Positions 1 to 7,525 of a stretch of 64,000 bases of DNA are shown here, in pieces. The translations under genes were made by a program, and so were the position numbers. Each line of letters begins with the position of its first letter. Position 1 is the stretch's first letter. The notes under the pieces are model-generated. The model was not told the DNA's origin. It worked only from the letters and a program-made list of their open reading frames with translations, and did not search any database. The DNA comes from Martinezella tropici (lineage in GTDB: Bacteria; Pseudomonadota; Alphaproteobacteria; Rhizobiales; Rhizobiaceae), in assembly GCF_008370325.1 (NCBI RefSeq), contig NZ_VNIP01000008.1, positions 682,001 to 746,000 on the forward strand, read 5' to 3'.

Positions 1-591
1 CGCTCGCCCGCGATGCGGCTTGCGATCGCCATCGTCATTGCAACGGTGCCGATCGCAATCGCAGGCCTCTTGCTTTCGAAGTCGTTGAATGCCTGCGGCA
101 CATCTTTCCGCAGCCTTTGGGTGATCGGCATCGCCTGCCTGGTCATGGGCCTGCTTCTGGCGGTCGCCGAACTCTACAGCCGTCACAGGAAGGGCATCGA
201 GCAGATGACGCTGATGGATGCCCTGTTCGTCGGCATCACCCAGGTCGGTGCGCTGGTTCCCGGCGTCTCGCGCTCGGGTTCTACGCTGACTGGTGCACTT
301 TTCCTCGGCCTGAAGCGTGACGAAGCCGCACGGTTTTCGTTCCTGCTCGGCTTGCCGGCCATCGCGCTTGCCGGCTTGAAGGAGCTCTTTGAGCTATACA
401 AGGCTCATATTCCGATGGAAGCCTGGTCTGTCCTGATCGTCGGGCTGATTGTCGGCAGCATATCCTCCTTCGTCGCCATCTGGGGACTGATGCGCTTTCT
501 GGAGCGTTTCTCGACCTGGCCTTTTGTCATCTACCGCATCGTGCTCGGCGTCGTCATCCTCTTCGGCGTGCTGACCATGGGATGGGCTTGA
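1..591 (+). CDS. uppP: Undecaprenyl-diphosphatase UppP (BacA), 5' truncated by window
   Basis: Integral membrane phosphatase that converts undecaprenyl diphosphate to the monophosphate, recycling the lipid carrier for peptidoglycan and surface polysaccharides. The frame is open from base 1 and a first Met appears only at base 13. About 196 residues are present against roughly 265 in the family, so the N-terminal part with the first catalytic glutamate motif lies outside the window. The second hallmark motif PGVSRSGST is intact near residue 85, and hydrophobic helices alternate through to the C-terminus. A strong terminator follows about 35 bases after the stop. The family call is secure. Confidence 0.95.
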   Translation, partial: RSPAMRLAIAIVIATVPIAIAGLLLSKSLNACGTSFRSLWVIGIACLVMGLLLAVAELYSRHRKGIEQMTLMDALFVGITQVGALVPGVSRSGSTLTGALFLGLKRDEAARFSFLLGLPAIALAGLKELFELYKAHIPMEAWSVLIVGLIVGSISSFVAIWGLMRFLERFSTWPFVIYRIVLGVVILFGVLTMGWA

Positions 592-627
592 ACGGCCCGA
601 ACCAGCCGGCCGCAAAGCTTCAATATC

Positions 628-656
628 GGCGCTGCCTTGGAGGCAGCGCCTTTTTC
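628..656 (+). terminator. Rho-independent terminator after uppP
   Basis: GGCGCTGCC and GGCAGCGCC form a perfect 9-bp stem with a short TTGGA loop, followed by TTTTTC. It lies 37 bases after the uppP stop codon. Confidence 0.85.
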
Positions 657-689
657 ATTCCGGGCCGTTACCTGAGGACGAGACCACCA

Positions 690-785
690 TGGCAAAGCGC
701 GCCACGTCCTTTTCCGTTCCGTGCAAGGAACTCGGCATCGAGCGCGTCACCCGCTATCGATATGTCATTCGAAGGGGAACTTAGG
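690..785 (+). pseudogene. Possible truncated 5' end of a gene (31 codons)
   Basis: An ATG at 690 follows a purine-rich GAGGACGAG stretch and opens a 31-codon frame starting MAKRATSFSVPCKELGIERV. The first 70 bases are GC-rich like the rhizobial core. From about 765 the sequence turns AT-richer and the frame soon stops. The simplest reading is the start of a core gene whose 3' part was lost when the low-GC block at about 765-1345 arrived. The product is not recognised and the call is tentative. Confidence 0.3.
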
Positions 786-891
786 GACTATGGAAAGCGG
801 GTTCTTGGATTGGCGTAGAGCCGCTAATCCGGTTGACTTCGATGCCCAATAACCTAGGATTTTTAAATAGCCTTCATTTGGAGATGAAAGC

Positions 892-1293
892 GTGCGCAAT
901 CAGGTCCTAAGAGATTATCTTTTCTACCTTTCGCCTGCAGTTCTCATCCCAATGTTTCTTTATCTTCTCGATGACCACATAACGGTGGTGAACCTTTTTA
1001 AGATTGGCTTGCTTTTCCCGCTCCTTATGCTGGCTATGAAGGGGCTAACAGTCTTCTTCCCTGCAGAGAATTTGAGGGAAAGATCTTTAGGACGGATGGC
1101 CGAATACGCTATTTTGCAATCTTTGGTTTTTGCTGCATTTATGGTGCTGTTTGGCGGGTTCATGCAGCCGGACTTGCAATCAACTCTCTCGTCCGCCTTA
1201 AAACCTTTCGCAATAGCCGTGCTCATCATGGGCTCTTTCAATTTTTTCACGGCAGTCCAGGCTCAGAAAAAACTTCGCGCAACTAAACCGTGA
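892..1293 (+). CDS. Small hypothetical membrane protein (133 aa)
   Basis: The frame starts at GTG 892 with GGAG eight bases upstream. The product is strongly hydrophobic, with about four predicted transmembrane helices near residues 8-25, 35-55, 70-90 and 105-125, and a short basic tail (QKKLRATKP). I recognise no family. Base composition is visibly poorer in G+C than in uppP and the thi genes, and the gene lies between two truncated gene ends (690-760 and 1345-1455). This points to horizontal acquisition. The function is unknown. Confidence 0.55.
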   Translation: MRNQVLRDYLFYLSPAVLIPMFLYLLDDHITVVNLFKIGLLFPLLMLAMKGLTVFFPAENLRERSLGRMAEYAILQSLVFAAFMVLFGGFMQPDLQSTLSSALKPFAIAVLIMGSFNFFTAVQAQKKLRATKP

Positions 1294-1309
1294 GATTCTC
1301 CGGTAGAGC

Positions 1310-1455
1310 TTAGCGTAGGTTTCCGTCCCTCCCGCAAACGACCCCTTGATGGCAACCTTTGCGCCCTCCCGAGCAAAGGCCGTTGCGATGGCAGCGCCGA
1401 GACCGCGCCCGGTGCCTGAAACGATGACGATCTGCTCCTTCAGTGACAGGCTCAT
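1310..1455 (-). pseudogene. Truncated short-chain dehydrogenase/reductase, 5' remnant
   Basis: The start codon at 1455 overlaps the thiD stop as ATGA, and an AGGAGTGG ribosome site lies 6 bases upstream, so this was the fourth gene of the thi operon. The first ~35 residues are a clear Rossmann start: a beta strand IVIVSGTGRGLG with the SDR nucleotide-binding glycines, then AAIATAFAREGAKVAI. After about position 1350 the resemblance ends and the frame runs into the low-GC insert. SDRs are about 250 residues long, so most of the gene is missing. A stub peptide may still be translated, but it cannot be an enzyme. Confidence 0.7.
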
Positions 1456-2273
1456 TTCTCCACTCCTTTTCCGTCCGTCCAAAGGGCATGGAAATGCTGC
1501 ACAGGTCCGTGGCCGCTTCCAACGGAAAGCTGGCCTGCGGCGGCAACTGCGGCGGCAAGATAGGCTTTGGCGGCGGCGACGGCTTCGGGGAGCGGCAGGC
1601 CCTTGGCGATCTCGGCGGCGATGGCGCTGGAAAGCGTACAGCCCGTTCCATGTGTGTTCTTCGTCGGCAGTCGCTCGGCTTCGAACCAGGTCAGGCGGTC
1701 GGCGCTTGCCAACACATCCGGACTTTCGCCACCCGCAAGATGACCTCCCTTGACCAGGACGGCCGAAGGTCCGAGCGCTGCAAGCGCAAGCGCCTGGTGG
1801 GCCATGTCTTCGCGATTTCTTGCCTCCGTGTCGTGCAGCAGCGCCGCGGCCTCGGGCAGGTTCGGCGTAATGACCGTCGCCAGTGGCAGCAGCCGCGTGG
1901 TGAGCACGTCGACGGCGTCGGCGGCAAGCAAGGCGGCGCCGCCCTTGGCGATCATGACGGGATCAAGCACGACGGGCACATTGCGATGTCGCGCCAGAAT
2001 GTCCGCGACCGCGTCGGCGATCGCGGCGTTGGCGATCATGCCGATCTTGACCGCATCGACGCGGATATCGGCGAAGATCGCATTCATCTGGTCCGCCACG
2101 AAAGAGGGTGGCACGGGATGGACGCCGGTGACGCCTTGCGTGTTCTGCGCCGTCAGTGCGGTCAGAGCCGCCATTCCATAAACGCCGCGGGCGGAGAAGG
2201 CCTTCAGGTCGGCCTGGATGCCGGCGCCGCCTGATGGGTCGGAGCCGGCGATGGACAGAACATTGCGGATCAT
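1452..2273 (-). CDS. thiD: Hydroxymethylpyrimidine/phosphomethylpyrimidine kinase ThiD
   Basis: Phosphorylates HMP and HMP-phosphate to HMP-PP, the pyrimidine precursor of thiamine, in the cytoplasm. The ribokinase-fold protein has 273 residues, the usual length. It carries the N-terminal substrate motif GSDPSGGAGIQAD (residues 9-21), KIGMI near residue 76, and the C-terminal GTGCTLSSAIAA anion hole with the catalytic Asp/Cys region. Its ATG overlaps the thiE stop by four bases (ATGA, 2270-2273), showing translational coupling. It is the last intact gene of the riboswitch-controlled thiM-thiE-thiD operon. Confidence 0.96.
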   Translation of the reverse strand: MIRNVLSIAGSDPSGGAGIQADLKAFSARGVYGMAALTALTAQNTQGVTGVHPVPPSFVADQMNAIFADIRVDAVKIGMIANAAIADAVADILARHRNVPVVLDPVMIAKGGAALLAADAVDVLTTRLLPLATVITPNLPEAAALLHDTEARNREDMAHQALALAALGPSAVLVKGGHLAGGESPDVLASADRLTWFEAERLPTKNTHGTGCTLSSAIAAEIAKGLPLPEAVAAAKAYLAAAVAAAGQLSVGSGHGPVQHFHALWTDGKGVEK

Positions 2274-2905
2274 TGGCGAACCTCCTTGATGGCGTTTGCG
2301 ATGAGGGCCGTCGCCGCTCCCGGGTCCGCTTGGCCACAGATGGCGGATACGACCGCAAGGCCGTCCGTGCCGGCCGAGAAAACCTCTCTCGTGTGCTCCG
2401 CCTTGAGGCCGCCGATCGCGACTGATGGAACCGGGCAGAGCCCTACGATGCGGGCAAGACCGTCTAAGCCGATCGGTTGCTTGTGATTGGGCTTGGTCTG
2501 TGTGGCAAAGACCGGACCGATGCCGGCATAGTCAACGATACCGGTATCTATGGCGGTAGCGAGAGCCTCCGTTTCCACCGAGAGGCCGAGGATCATGTCC
2601 GGCCCGATCAGGCGGCGTGCTTCGGCGGCATTCATGTCCTCTTGTCCGATATGCAGGCCATCGGCGCCGATGGCGATGGCCGCTTCGACATTGTCGTTGA
2701 CGATCAGCCGGGCATTGGTTCCTTGCAGGATCTGTTTGAGCGCGCGGCCCGTCTCGATTATGGCTGCGGTCGGAGCGTGCTTATCGCGCAGCTGTACGAT
2801 CGTGGCGCCGCCGGCAACGGCTGCGCGGGTTGTTTCGATCATGCCCAGCTCGGCACACAGCACGGGATCGAGGACGAGGTAGAGCGAGAGATCGAAGTCT
2901 TTCAT
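2270..2905 (-). CDS. thiE: Thiamine-phosphate synthase ThiE
   Basis: Couples HMP-PP with thiazole phosphate to give thiamine monophosphate. The TIM-barrel protein has 211 residues, normal for the family. Visible signatures are QLRDKHAP (diphosphate/Mg site, about residue 38), LIVNDNVEAAIAIGADGLHIGQED (about residues 67-90) and YAGIGPVFATQTK (about residue 128). The C-terminal VAIGGLKAEH motif and a phosphate-binding GTDGLAVVSAI follow. The start overlaps thiM by ATGA and the end overlaps thiD by ATGA. With ThiM and ThiD it forms a complete salvage route from thiazole and HMP. Confidence 0.96.
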   Translation of the reverse strand: MKDFDLSLYLVLDPVLCAELGMIETTRAAVAGGATIVQLRDKHAPTAAIIETGRALKQILQGTNARLIVNDNVEAAIAIGADGLHIGQEDMNAAEARRLIGPDMILGLSVETEALATAIDTGIVDYAGIGPVFATQTKPNHKQPIGLDGLARIVGLCPVPSVAIGGLKAEHTREVFSAGTDGLAVVSAICGQADPGAATALIANAIKEVRQ

Positions 2906-3705
2906 GCTGCCGATATCCTTGCGTCGCGATCGAGAATCTCCGGGGTAAGAGCAGCGAGAGCATCAAGGAAGCGCCAGGAGAATGATCCGGGACCATCGGC
3001 TGTCGCTCCAGCCTGCGCACCGGCGACGGCAAAGACCGCGAGTGCCGCTACGGTCGCATCGAATGGCTCATTCGGCGTTGCTGCCGCAAAGGCGCCGACG
3101 AGGCAGGTGAGCGAGCAGCCGAGCGCCGTTACCTGCGGCATGAATGGCGATCCGCCGGCAATGCGCTTGGCCTTCCGTGCGTCCGTCACGAAATCCGTGA
3201 CGCCGGTAACGGCGACCACGCAGCCGTGCTTTACAGCGAGCTGCCGGGCGGAATCTTCCGCCTGTTCGACGGCGTCGCGGCTATCGACGCCCTGGCCGCG
3301 GCTCGCGCCGCCGGCAAGCGCGATGATCTCGGATGCATTGCCGCGAATGATCGTCGGCCGCAGCTCCAGCAATTGCGCAATCGCCTTGCGACGAAACCCT
3401 GTCGCATAGTGGGCAACGGGATCGAGGACCCACGGCTTGCCGGCGTCGTTTGCCGACCGCGCTGCTTTCAGCATGCCCGCAAGCCAGCCCGCCGAGAGCG
3501 TGCCGATATTGATCGTCAGCGCGCCGGAGATCGCGGCAAACTCACCCGCTTCCTCTTCGGCATGTACCATCGCCGGCGATGCCCCGGTGGCGAGCATCAC
3601 GTTGGCCGCGATATTCATGGCGACGAAATTGGTGATGCATTGCACCAGAGGCGGGTTCGCCCGCATGGTATGAAGCAGAGTGCCTGCTGTAAGTTTGTGT
3701 TGCAT
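2902..3705 (-). CDS. thiM: Hydroxyethylthiazole kinase ThiM
   Basis: Phosphorylates 4-methyl-5-(2-hydroxyethyl)thiazole for thiamine salvage. The ribokinase-like protein has 267 residues. It carries the typical PLVQCITNFVAMNIAANVMLA start (about residues 19-39), GASPAMVHA, the RGNASEI loop and the active-site ALGCSLTC motif near residue 193. The ATG at 3705 is preceded by GAAAGGGGCGAC, whose G-run can pair with the CCC just upstream, a plausible ribosome-site switch. It is the first gene of the operon, directly downstream of a TPP riboswitch. Confidence 0.96.
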   Translation of the reverse strand: MQHKLTAGTLLHTMRANPPLVQCITNFVAMNIAANVMLATGASPAMVHAEEEAGEFAAISGALTINIGTLSAGWLAGMLKAARSANDAGKPWVLDPVAHYATGFRRKAIAQLLELRPTIIRGNASEIIALAGGASRGQGVDSRDAVEQAEDSARQLAVKHGCVVAVTGVTDFVTDARKAKRIAGGSPFMPQVTALGCSLTCLVGAFAAATPNEPFDATVAALAVFAVAGAQAGATADGPGSFSWRFLDALAALTPEILDRDARISAA

Positions 3706-3764
3706 GTCGCCCCTTTCGGGCGGGCGAGACGCAAAGGGACGACGTGCTGAACTTCGCGAGGTCC

Positions 3765-3852
3765 CGAGCGACTCCCTCCGCCAGCATGATCTGGTTCAGG
3801 TTCGAAGGGTGCTTCTCAGCCCGCCGGAAAGCGGACGCCCCTGTCTCTCATC
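3765..3852 (-). promoter_or_regulatory. TPP riboswitch (THI element)
   Basis: Read on the minus strand, this leader contains the conserved thi-box core: GGCTGAGA, then CACCCTTCGAACCTGA, then CAGATCATGCTGGCGGAGGGAGT. The GGGGCG before the core can close the P1/P2 region. The thiM start is 60 bases further on. Its ribosome site lies in a CCCGAAAGGGG hairpin, which suggests that TPP represses translation initiation of thiM. Confidence 0.93.
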
Positions 3853-4087
3853 TCCCTTCTTTTCGCAGACAATGGCGGTGCTGTCATCAGCAAATCACAA
3901 AGGCCTCAGCGATGATTGGAGTTGGGAACCGCCTTATTTCCGGGCGAGATATGCAATAACTGCATTGGTGCAGTGATCTCTTAGCTCTGCAAAAGACTGA
4001 GGGGATCGACTATATATTTCTCATCGAAGCGACGGGAGCGCCAAGCACGGCCGCTCAGCTTCGAAAGCCCAAGGAAAGGGGATCATC
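3853..4087. other. Intergenic region between thi leader and DUF1127 gene
   Basis: This stretch must hold the divergent promoters of the thi operon and of the DUF1127 gene. A CTATAT hexamer near 4008 resembles the rhizobial -10 box, but no convincing -35 box is placed correctly. No gene is visible. Confidence 0.4.
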
Positions 4088-4234
4088 ATGAACGTAGCAC
4101 GCTCTTTCAATAACTGGCGCAAGTATCGTCAGACGGTCGCCGAACTGGGCCGTATGTCCACGCGCGAACTGCATGACCTGGGTATCGATCGCGGCGAAAT
4201 CCGCAATGTTGCCCGCGCAGCGATCGCTCGCTAA
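4088..4234 (+). CDS. DUF1127 small protein (48 aa)
   Basis: The ATG at 4088 follows AAGGAAAGGGG, an excellent ribosome site. The 48-residue product is basic and Arg-rich, and carries the DUF1127 pattern: NNWRKYRQTVAEL, then STRELHDLGIDRGEI, then a short Ala/Arg tail. Members of this family are common in alphaproteobacteria. Several have been linked to phosphate, carbon and RNA regulation, but no role can be assigned here from sequence. A strong terminator follows, so the gene is monocistronic. Confidence 0.9.
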   Translation: MNVARSFNNWRKYRQTVAELGRMSTRELHDLGIDRGEIRNVARAAIAR

Positions 4235-4270
4235 CGGCCGCAGCGGCTCCTTATAAAGCTGAATTATGCC

Positions 4271-4301
4271 AGCGCCTGTTCCCCCGAGCAGGCGCTTTTG
4301 T
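4271..4301 (+). terminator. Rho-independent terminator after DUF1127 gene
   Basis: AGCGCCTG and CAGGCGCT pair around a TTCCCCCGAG loop and are followed by TTTGTTTTG. It lies 36 bases after the DUF1127 stop. Confidence 0.8.
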
Positions 4302-4442
4302 TTTGTCCGGGAAGGACGGGTTCAGGCTCTTTTGCTGGGCTGCAAGCAGACCGATAAAGCCGGCCGCTTTTCGCATAACGCATAACTGCCTTGCAAAGAA
4401 ATGCCTATCCTGTGTGCAAAAATCGGCTATTCTCATCTCCAT

Positions 4443-4597
4443 CGAAGCGATGCATCTCCTCCCGCATCCCTTCGTTTTTGCAGACGTCCTTCTCCTCCTC
4501 CCAGGGACGACTGCAGGAACAGCGGCACTCCTCCTCCCGTTCGCTGTTCGGTTCTTGTAAAAAGCCTGCCGCTCCTCCTCCCGCGGCGGGCTTTTTC
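4443..4597 (+). ncRNA. Alpha-r14/NfeR1-like trans-acting sRNA with four anti-SD hairpin loops
   Basis: Four consecutive hairpins occupy 4443-4474, 4479-4515, 4517-4549 and 4562-4592. Each has a good stem (for example GAACAGCG/CGCTGTTC and CGTCC/GGGACG) and each loop displays CTCCTCCC or CTCCTCCTCCC, a perfect anti-Shine-Dalgarno. The last stem (GCCTGCCGC/GCGGCGGGC) is followed by TTTTT and is the terminator. This matches the rhizobial alpha-r14 family (NfeR1/Smr14C), whose members present CCUCCUCCC in hairpin loops and act with Hfq on mRNA ribosome sites. I recall three loops as typical, so the first hairpin may be an added unit or lie upstream of the real 5' end. The transcription start was not determined. 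Confidence 0.85.
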
Positions 4598-4814
4598 GTT
4601 TCAGGCCACATTTAACCGATTTCCGCCTCATCCTCGCCGGCCGTAGCACGCGTCGGAACGCGGTCATTGCCGTTGCACCATCTCCGATCGCGACCTGTTT
4701 GAAAACCGAAGATCTCCCCTCGCAAAAATAAACGGCCGTCACTATGTGCGACAGCTGTAGCGCGCTACATCGAAGACCACCCCCAACGTGATTCCCCGAA
4801 ACAGGAGGATGCCC

Positions 4815-5690
4815 ATGACCGGTTCTGCCGAATACACGCCGCCGAAGATCTGGACCTGGAACAAGGCCAATGGCGGCCAGTTCGCCAATATCAACCGTCC
4901 GATCGCAGGGCCAACCCACGAAAAGGAACTGCCCGTCGGACGTCATCCGCTGCAGCTCTATTCGCTAGGAACGCCGAATGGCGTGAAGGTCACCATCATG
5001 CTCGAAGAGCTGCTGGCACTCGGCAACAGCGGCGCGGAATATGATGCCTGGCTGATCAAGATCGGCGAGGGCGATCAGTTCGGCAGCGGTTTCGTCGACG
5101 TCAATCCGAATTCGAAGATCCCGGCTTTGATGGACCGCAGCGGCCCGAAGCCGGTCCGCGTCTTCGAATCGGCATCGATCCTGATGTATCTCGCCGAAAA
5201 ATTCGGTGCCTTTCTGCCGACCGAGCAGCCGGCCCGCGCCGAATGCCTGTCCTGGCTGTTCTGGCAGATGGGCAGCGCGCCTTATCTCGGCGGCGGCTTC
5301 GGTCATTTCTATGCCTATGCTCCGACGAAGATCGAATATGCGATCGATCGCTTCGCCATGGAAGTGAAGCGCCAGCTCGACGTCCTCGACCGTCGTCTTG
5401 CCGAAAGCGAATATATCGCCGGCAGCGATTACACCATCGCCGATATTGCCATCTGGCCGTGGTATGGCGGTCTTGCCAAGGGCTGGCAGTACGGCGCTGG
5501 CGAATTCCTGCAGGTGCAGGATTATAAGAATGTTCAGCGCTGGGCAGAGCAGGTCTACTCGCGTCCTGCCGTCAAGCGCGGCCGCATGGTCAATCGCATG
5601 TCGGGCGATCCGTCCGAGCAGCTGCGTGAGCGCCACGAGGCCAGCGACTTTGAGACCAAGACGCAAGACAAGATCGAACCGGCAAGCTGA
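4815..5690 (+). CDS. yghU: Glutathione S-transferase, YghU/disulfide-bond oxidoreductase type
   Basis: Soluble glutathione-dependent oxidoreductase of the Nu-class GST (YghU) family, 291 residues. ATG 4815 is preferred because AGGAGG at 4803-4808 is 6 bases upstream; the in-frame ATG at 4809 is too close to it. The N-terminal extension (YTPPKIWTWNKANGGQFANINRPIAG) is diagnostic of the YghU group. A thioredoxin-like fold follows with LYSLGTPNGVKVTIMLEEL, NPNSKIPAL and ESASILMYLAEKF. A C-terminal helical domain contains YIAGSDYTIADIAIWPWYG. YghU enzymes reduce disulfide and peroxide substrates with two glutathiones. It is monocistronic with its own terminator. Confidence 0.93.
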   Translation: MTGSAEYTPPKIWTWNKANGGQFANINRPIAGPTHEKELPVGRHPLQLYSLGTPNGVKVTIMLEELLALGNSGAEYDAWLIKIGEGDQFGSGFVDVNPNSKIPALMDRSGPKPVRVFESASILMYLAEKFGAFLPTEQPARAECLSWLFWQMGSAPYLGGGFGHFYAYAPTKIEYAIDRFAMEVKRQLDVLDRRLAESEYIAGSDYTIADIAIWPWYGGLAKGWQYGAGEFLQVQDYKNVQRWAEQVYSRPAVKRGRMVNRMSGDPSEQLRERHEASDFETKTQDKIEPAS

Positions 5691-5719
5691 CAGGCAGTTT
5701 TGCTCGTTATTTCTTCGAA

Positions 5720-5748
5720 CCCGCGGTCTCCGGATCGCGGGCTTTTTA
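5720..5748 (+). terminator. Rho-independent terminator after yghU
   Basis: CCCGCG and CGCGGG pair around GTCTCCGGAT and are followed by CTTTTTATT, 30 bases past the stop. Confidence 0.8.
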
Positions 5749-5902
5749 TTGGTTTTGCCAGCGATCTTCGTGAGGTGGCCAAGTCAGCCTCGCTCCATCT
5801 TGCCGGGTCTAATGTCCCGCTGCCGAAGCTTTATCGCCCGGCAGAGAACGCAAGGCACTCCTGCAATGCGTTTCATCGATGACGCAAAAGGAATGCTTCT
5901 CC

Positions 5903-7510
5903 ATGCAGCAAGTTGCTGACGATAATGCCCTGGACAACAATGTCATCGCAGGCGCGTCGTCGCAGCAATCGAGTGGGAAAAGAGAGGCGCTTTTAAAGTG
6001 CCTGGTTTCCGGCGGTGACGAGCGACTGGATTGCGATGCAGCCAGCGGCCTCAATATGTATGGTTATGGCCCGGCACCTCGTCCGAGCGACCTTGCTTTC
6101 GGCTCTTCCACCGCATCGACCATTTCCGCCGACGCCTTTGCCGAAGTCGAAACCTACTACGCCGATCTAGTCGGCGAAATGGAAACCGGCTCGGCTGCAG
6201 CTATCTATGAGCGTGAAATTGGACGAGTGCGCCACGATCTGCTGCGTCTGCTTGGTCTCAACCAGGTCGCCGGACAACCGCATGTCGACGCGATCCTGGC
6301 AACATCGGGCACGGACATCCATCTCTTTGCTGCCTCGCTTCTGGCGCGTGAGGATGATCGAGCCTTGATGACCATCACGCTGATGGGCAACGAGACGGGC
6401 AGCGGCGTCATGACCGCTGCCGCCGGCCGCCACTTCATGGGACGCGTCAGCAGCGACAAGGCTGTTGCAAAGGGCGAGGAGCTGCGGCCCGGCGATGCGA
6501 CGCGCAATGCGACCATCGCCGTGCGCAACAAGGACGGTTCTCTTCGTGTCGATAGCGAGGTCGAGGAAGAATTGCGCGGCCTGATCGAGCTCGGCCGGGC
6601 GGCGGGCTTGAGATGCCTGCTCGTCGTGACCGATGTGTCGAAGACCAGCCTTCTCGCGCCGAGCCTGGATAGCGTATTGCGCCTCAAGGCGCGTTTCGGC
6701 GACGCGCTCGACATCATGATCGATGCCTGCCAGTTCCGCCTCTCGGCGGCTACGATCCGCGCCTACCTCGCCCATGGTTTCATGGTGGCCCTGACGGGAT
6801 CGAAGTTTCTTGCCGGACCGATTTTCAGCGGCGTTCTTTTGTGCCCACCGCAGATGTCGGAACGTTTTAAACATCGCCCCCTGCCGGCGGCTCTCGCCGA
6901 TTATTGTGGCAGGGCCGAATGGCCACAGGGTTGGGCAGCGCGGGAAACCTTGCCCGAGCGCGCCAATTTCGGCTTGCTGCTCCGCTGGAAGGCTGCCTTG
7001 TTCGAGCTTCAATCCTTCGTCGCTCTTCCGGAAGAACAGGTCATAACCGTCCTCTCCACTTTCGCCGACGCCGTAACCGCCAGGCTTGCCGATGATCCTG
7101 CCTTTGCGTTGCTGGACAGCCGCGCCCTTGATCGGCGGTGCCTGTGGGGCGTGCCGTCGGCGCGCCGCTGGGATGAAATCCCTTCGATCTTTTCGTTCTA
7201 TCTGCGCGACGCTGGCAATGCAGGTGTCTTGAACGCAGCCGAGACCGCAGCCGTCTACAAGGAGCTGACGATCGAGGAAGATGGGTTCGCCGCCGTGCGC
7301 ATTGGCCAGCCCGTACGCTGCGCCGATTTCGGCGAGATGCCAGCCAGCGCCCTTCGCATTTGCCTGAGCGCGCCCTTGGTCGTGCAGGCTGCCAGGAGCG
7401 CGGACGCCCTTGCAGGCGTTATCGATCAGGCCATGCTGGTGCTCGACCGGACGGCGGAGATTGCGGCACGGCATGCTTCCGTAGCGGACTTAAGGCTCGC
7501 GAGCGCCTAG
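5903..7510 (+). CDS. PLP-dependent-enzyme-like protein, fold type I, unknown substrate
   Basis: About 535 residues from ATG 5903, which has AAAGGA 11 bases upstream; ATG 5879 lacks a ribosome site. The central part resembles aspartate-aminotransferase-fold enzymes. It has ATSGTDIHLFAASLL (cofactor-phosphate cup-like, about residue 130), then LLVVTDVSKTSL, IDACQFR (the pyridine-N aspartate position, about residue 274), and LTGSKFLAGP with a candidate Schiff-base lysine near residue 301. The N-terminal ~45 residues look disordered. It is not close to a named enzyme I recognise. Neighbours (GST upstream, dct genes convergent) do not suggest a pathway. It could be an aminotransferase, a desulfurase-like enzyme or a non-catalytic homologue. 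Confidence 0.65.
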   Translation: MQQVADDNALDNNVIAGASSQQSSGKREALLKCLVSGGDERLDCDAASGLNMYGYGPAPRPSDLAFGSSTASTISADAFAEVETYYADLVGEMETGSAAAIYEREIGRVRHDLLRLLGLNQVAGQPHVDAILATSGTDIHLFAASLLAREDDRALMTITLMGNETGSGVMTAAAGRHFMGRVSSDKAVAKGEELRPGDATRNATIAVRNKDGSLRVDSEVEEELRGLIELGRAAGLRCLLVVTDVSKTSLLAPSLDSVLRLKARFGDALDIMIDACQFRLSAATIRAYLAHGFMVALTGSKFLAGPIFSGVLLCPPQMSERFKHRPLPAALADYCGRAEWPQGWAARETLPERANFGLLLRWKAALFELQSFVALPEEQVITVLSTFADAVTARLADDPAFALLDSRALDRRCLWGVPSARRWDEIPSIFSFYLRDAGNAGVLNAAETAAVYKELTIEEDGFAAVRIGQPVRCADFGEMPASALRICLSAPLVVQAARSADALAGVIDQAMLVLDRTAEIAARHASVADLRLASA

Positions 7511-7525
7511 AGGCCGGCACTTCCG

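Noticed and set aside
582..818. Plus-strand 78-codon frame after uppP
   Set aside because: It runs through the uppP terminator and has no ribosome site or domain.
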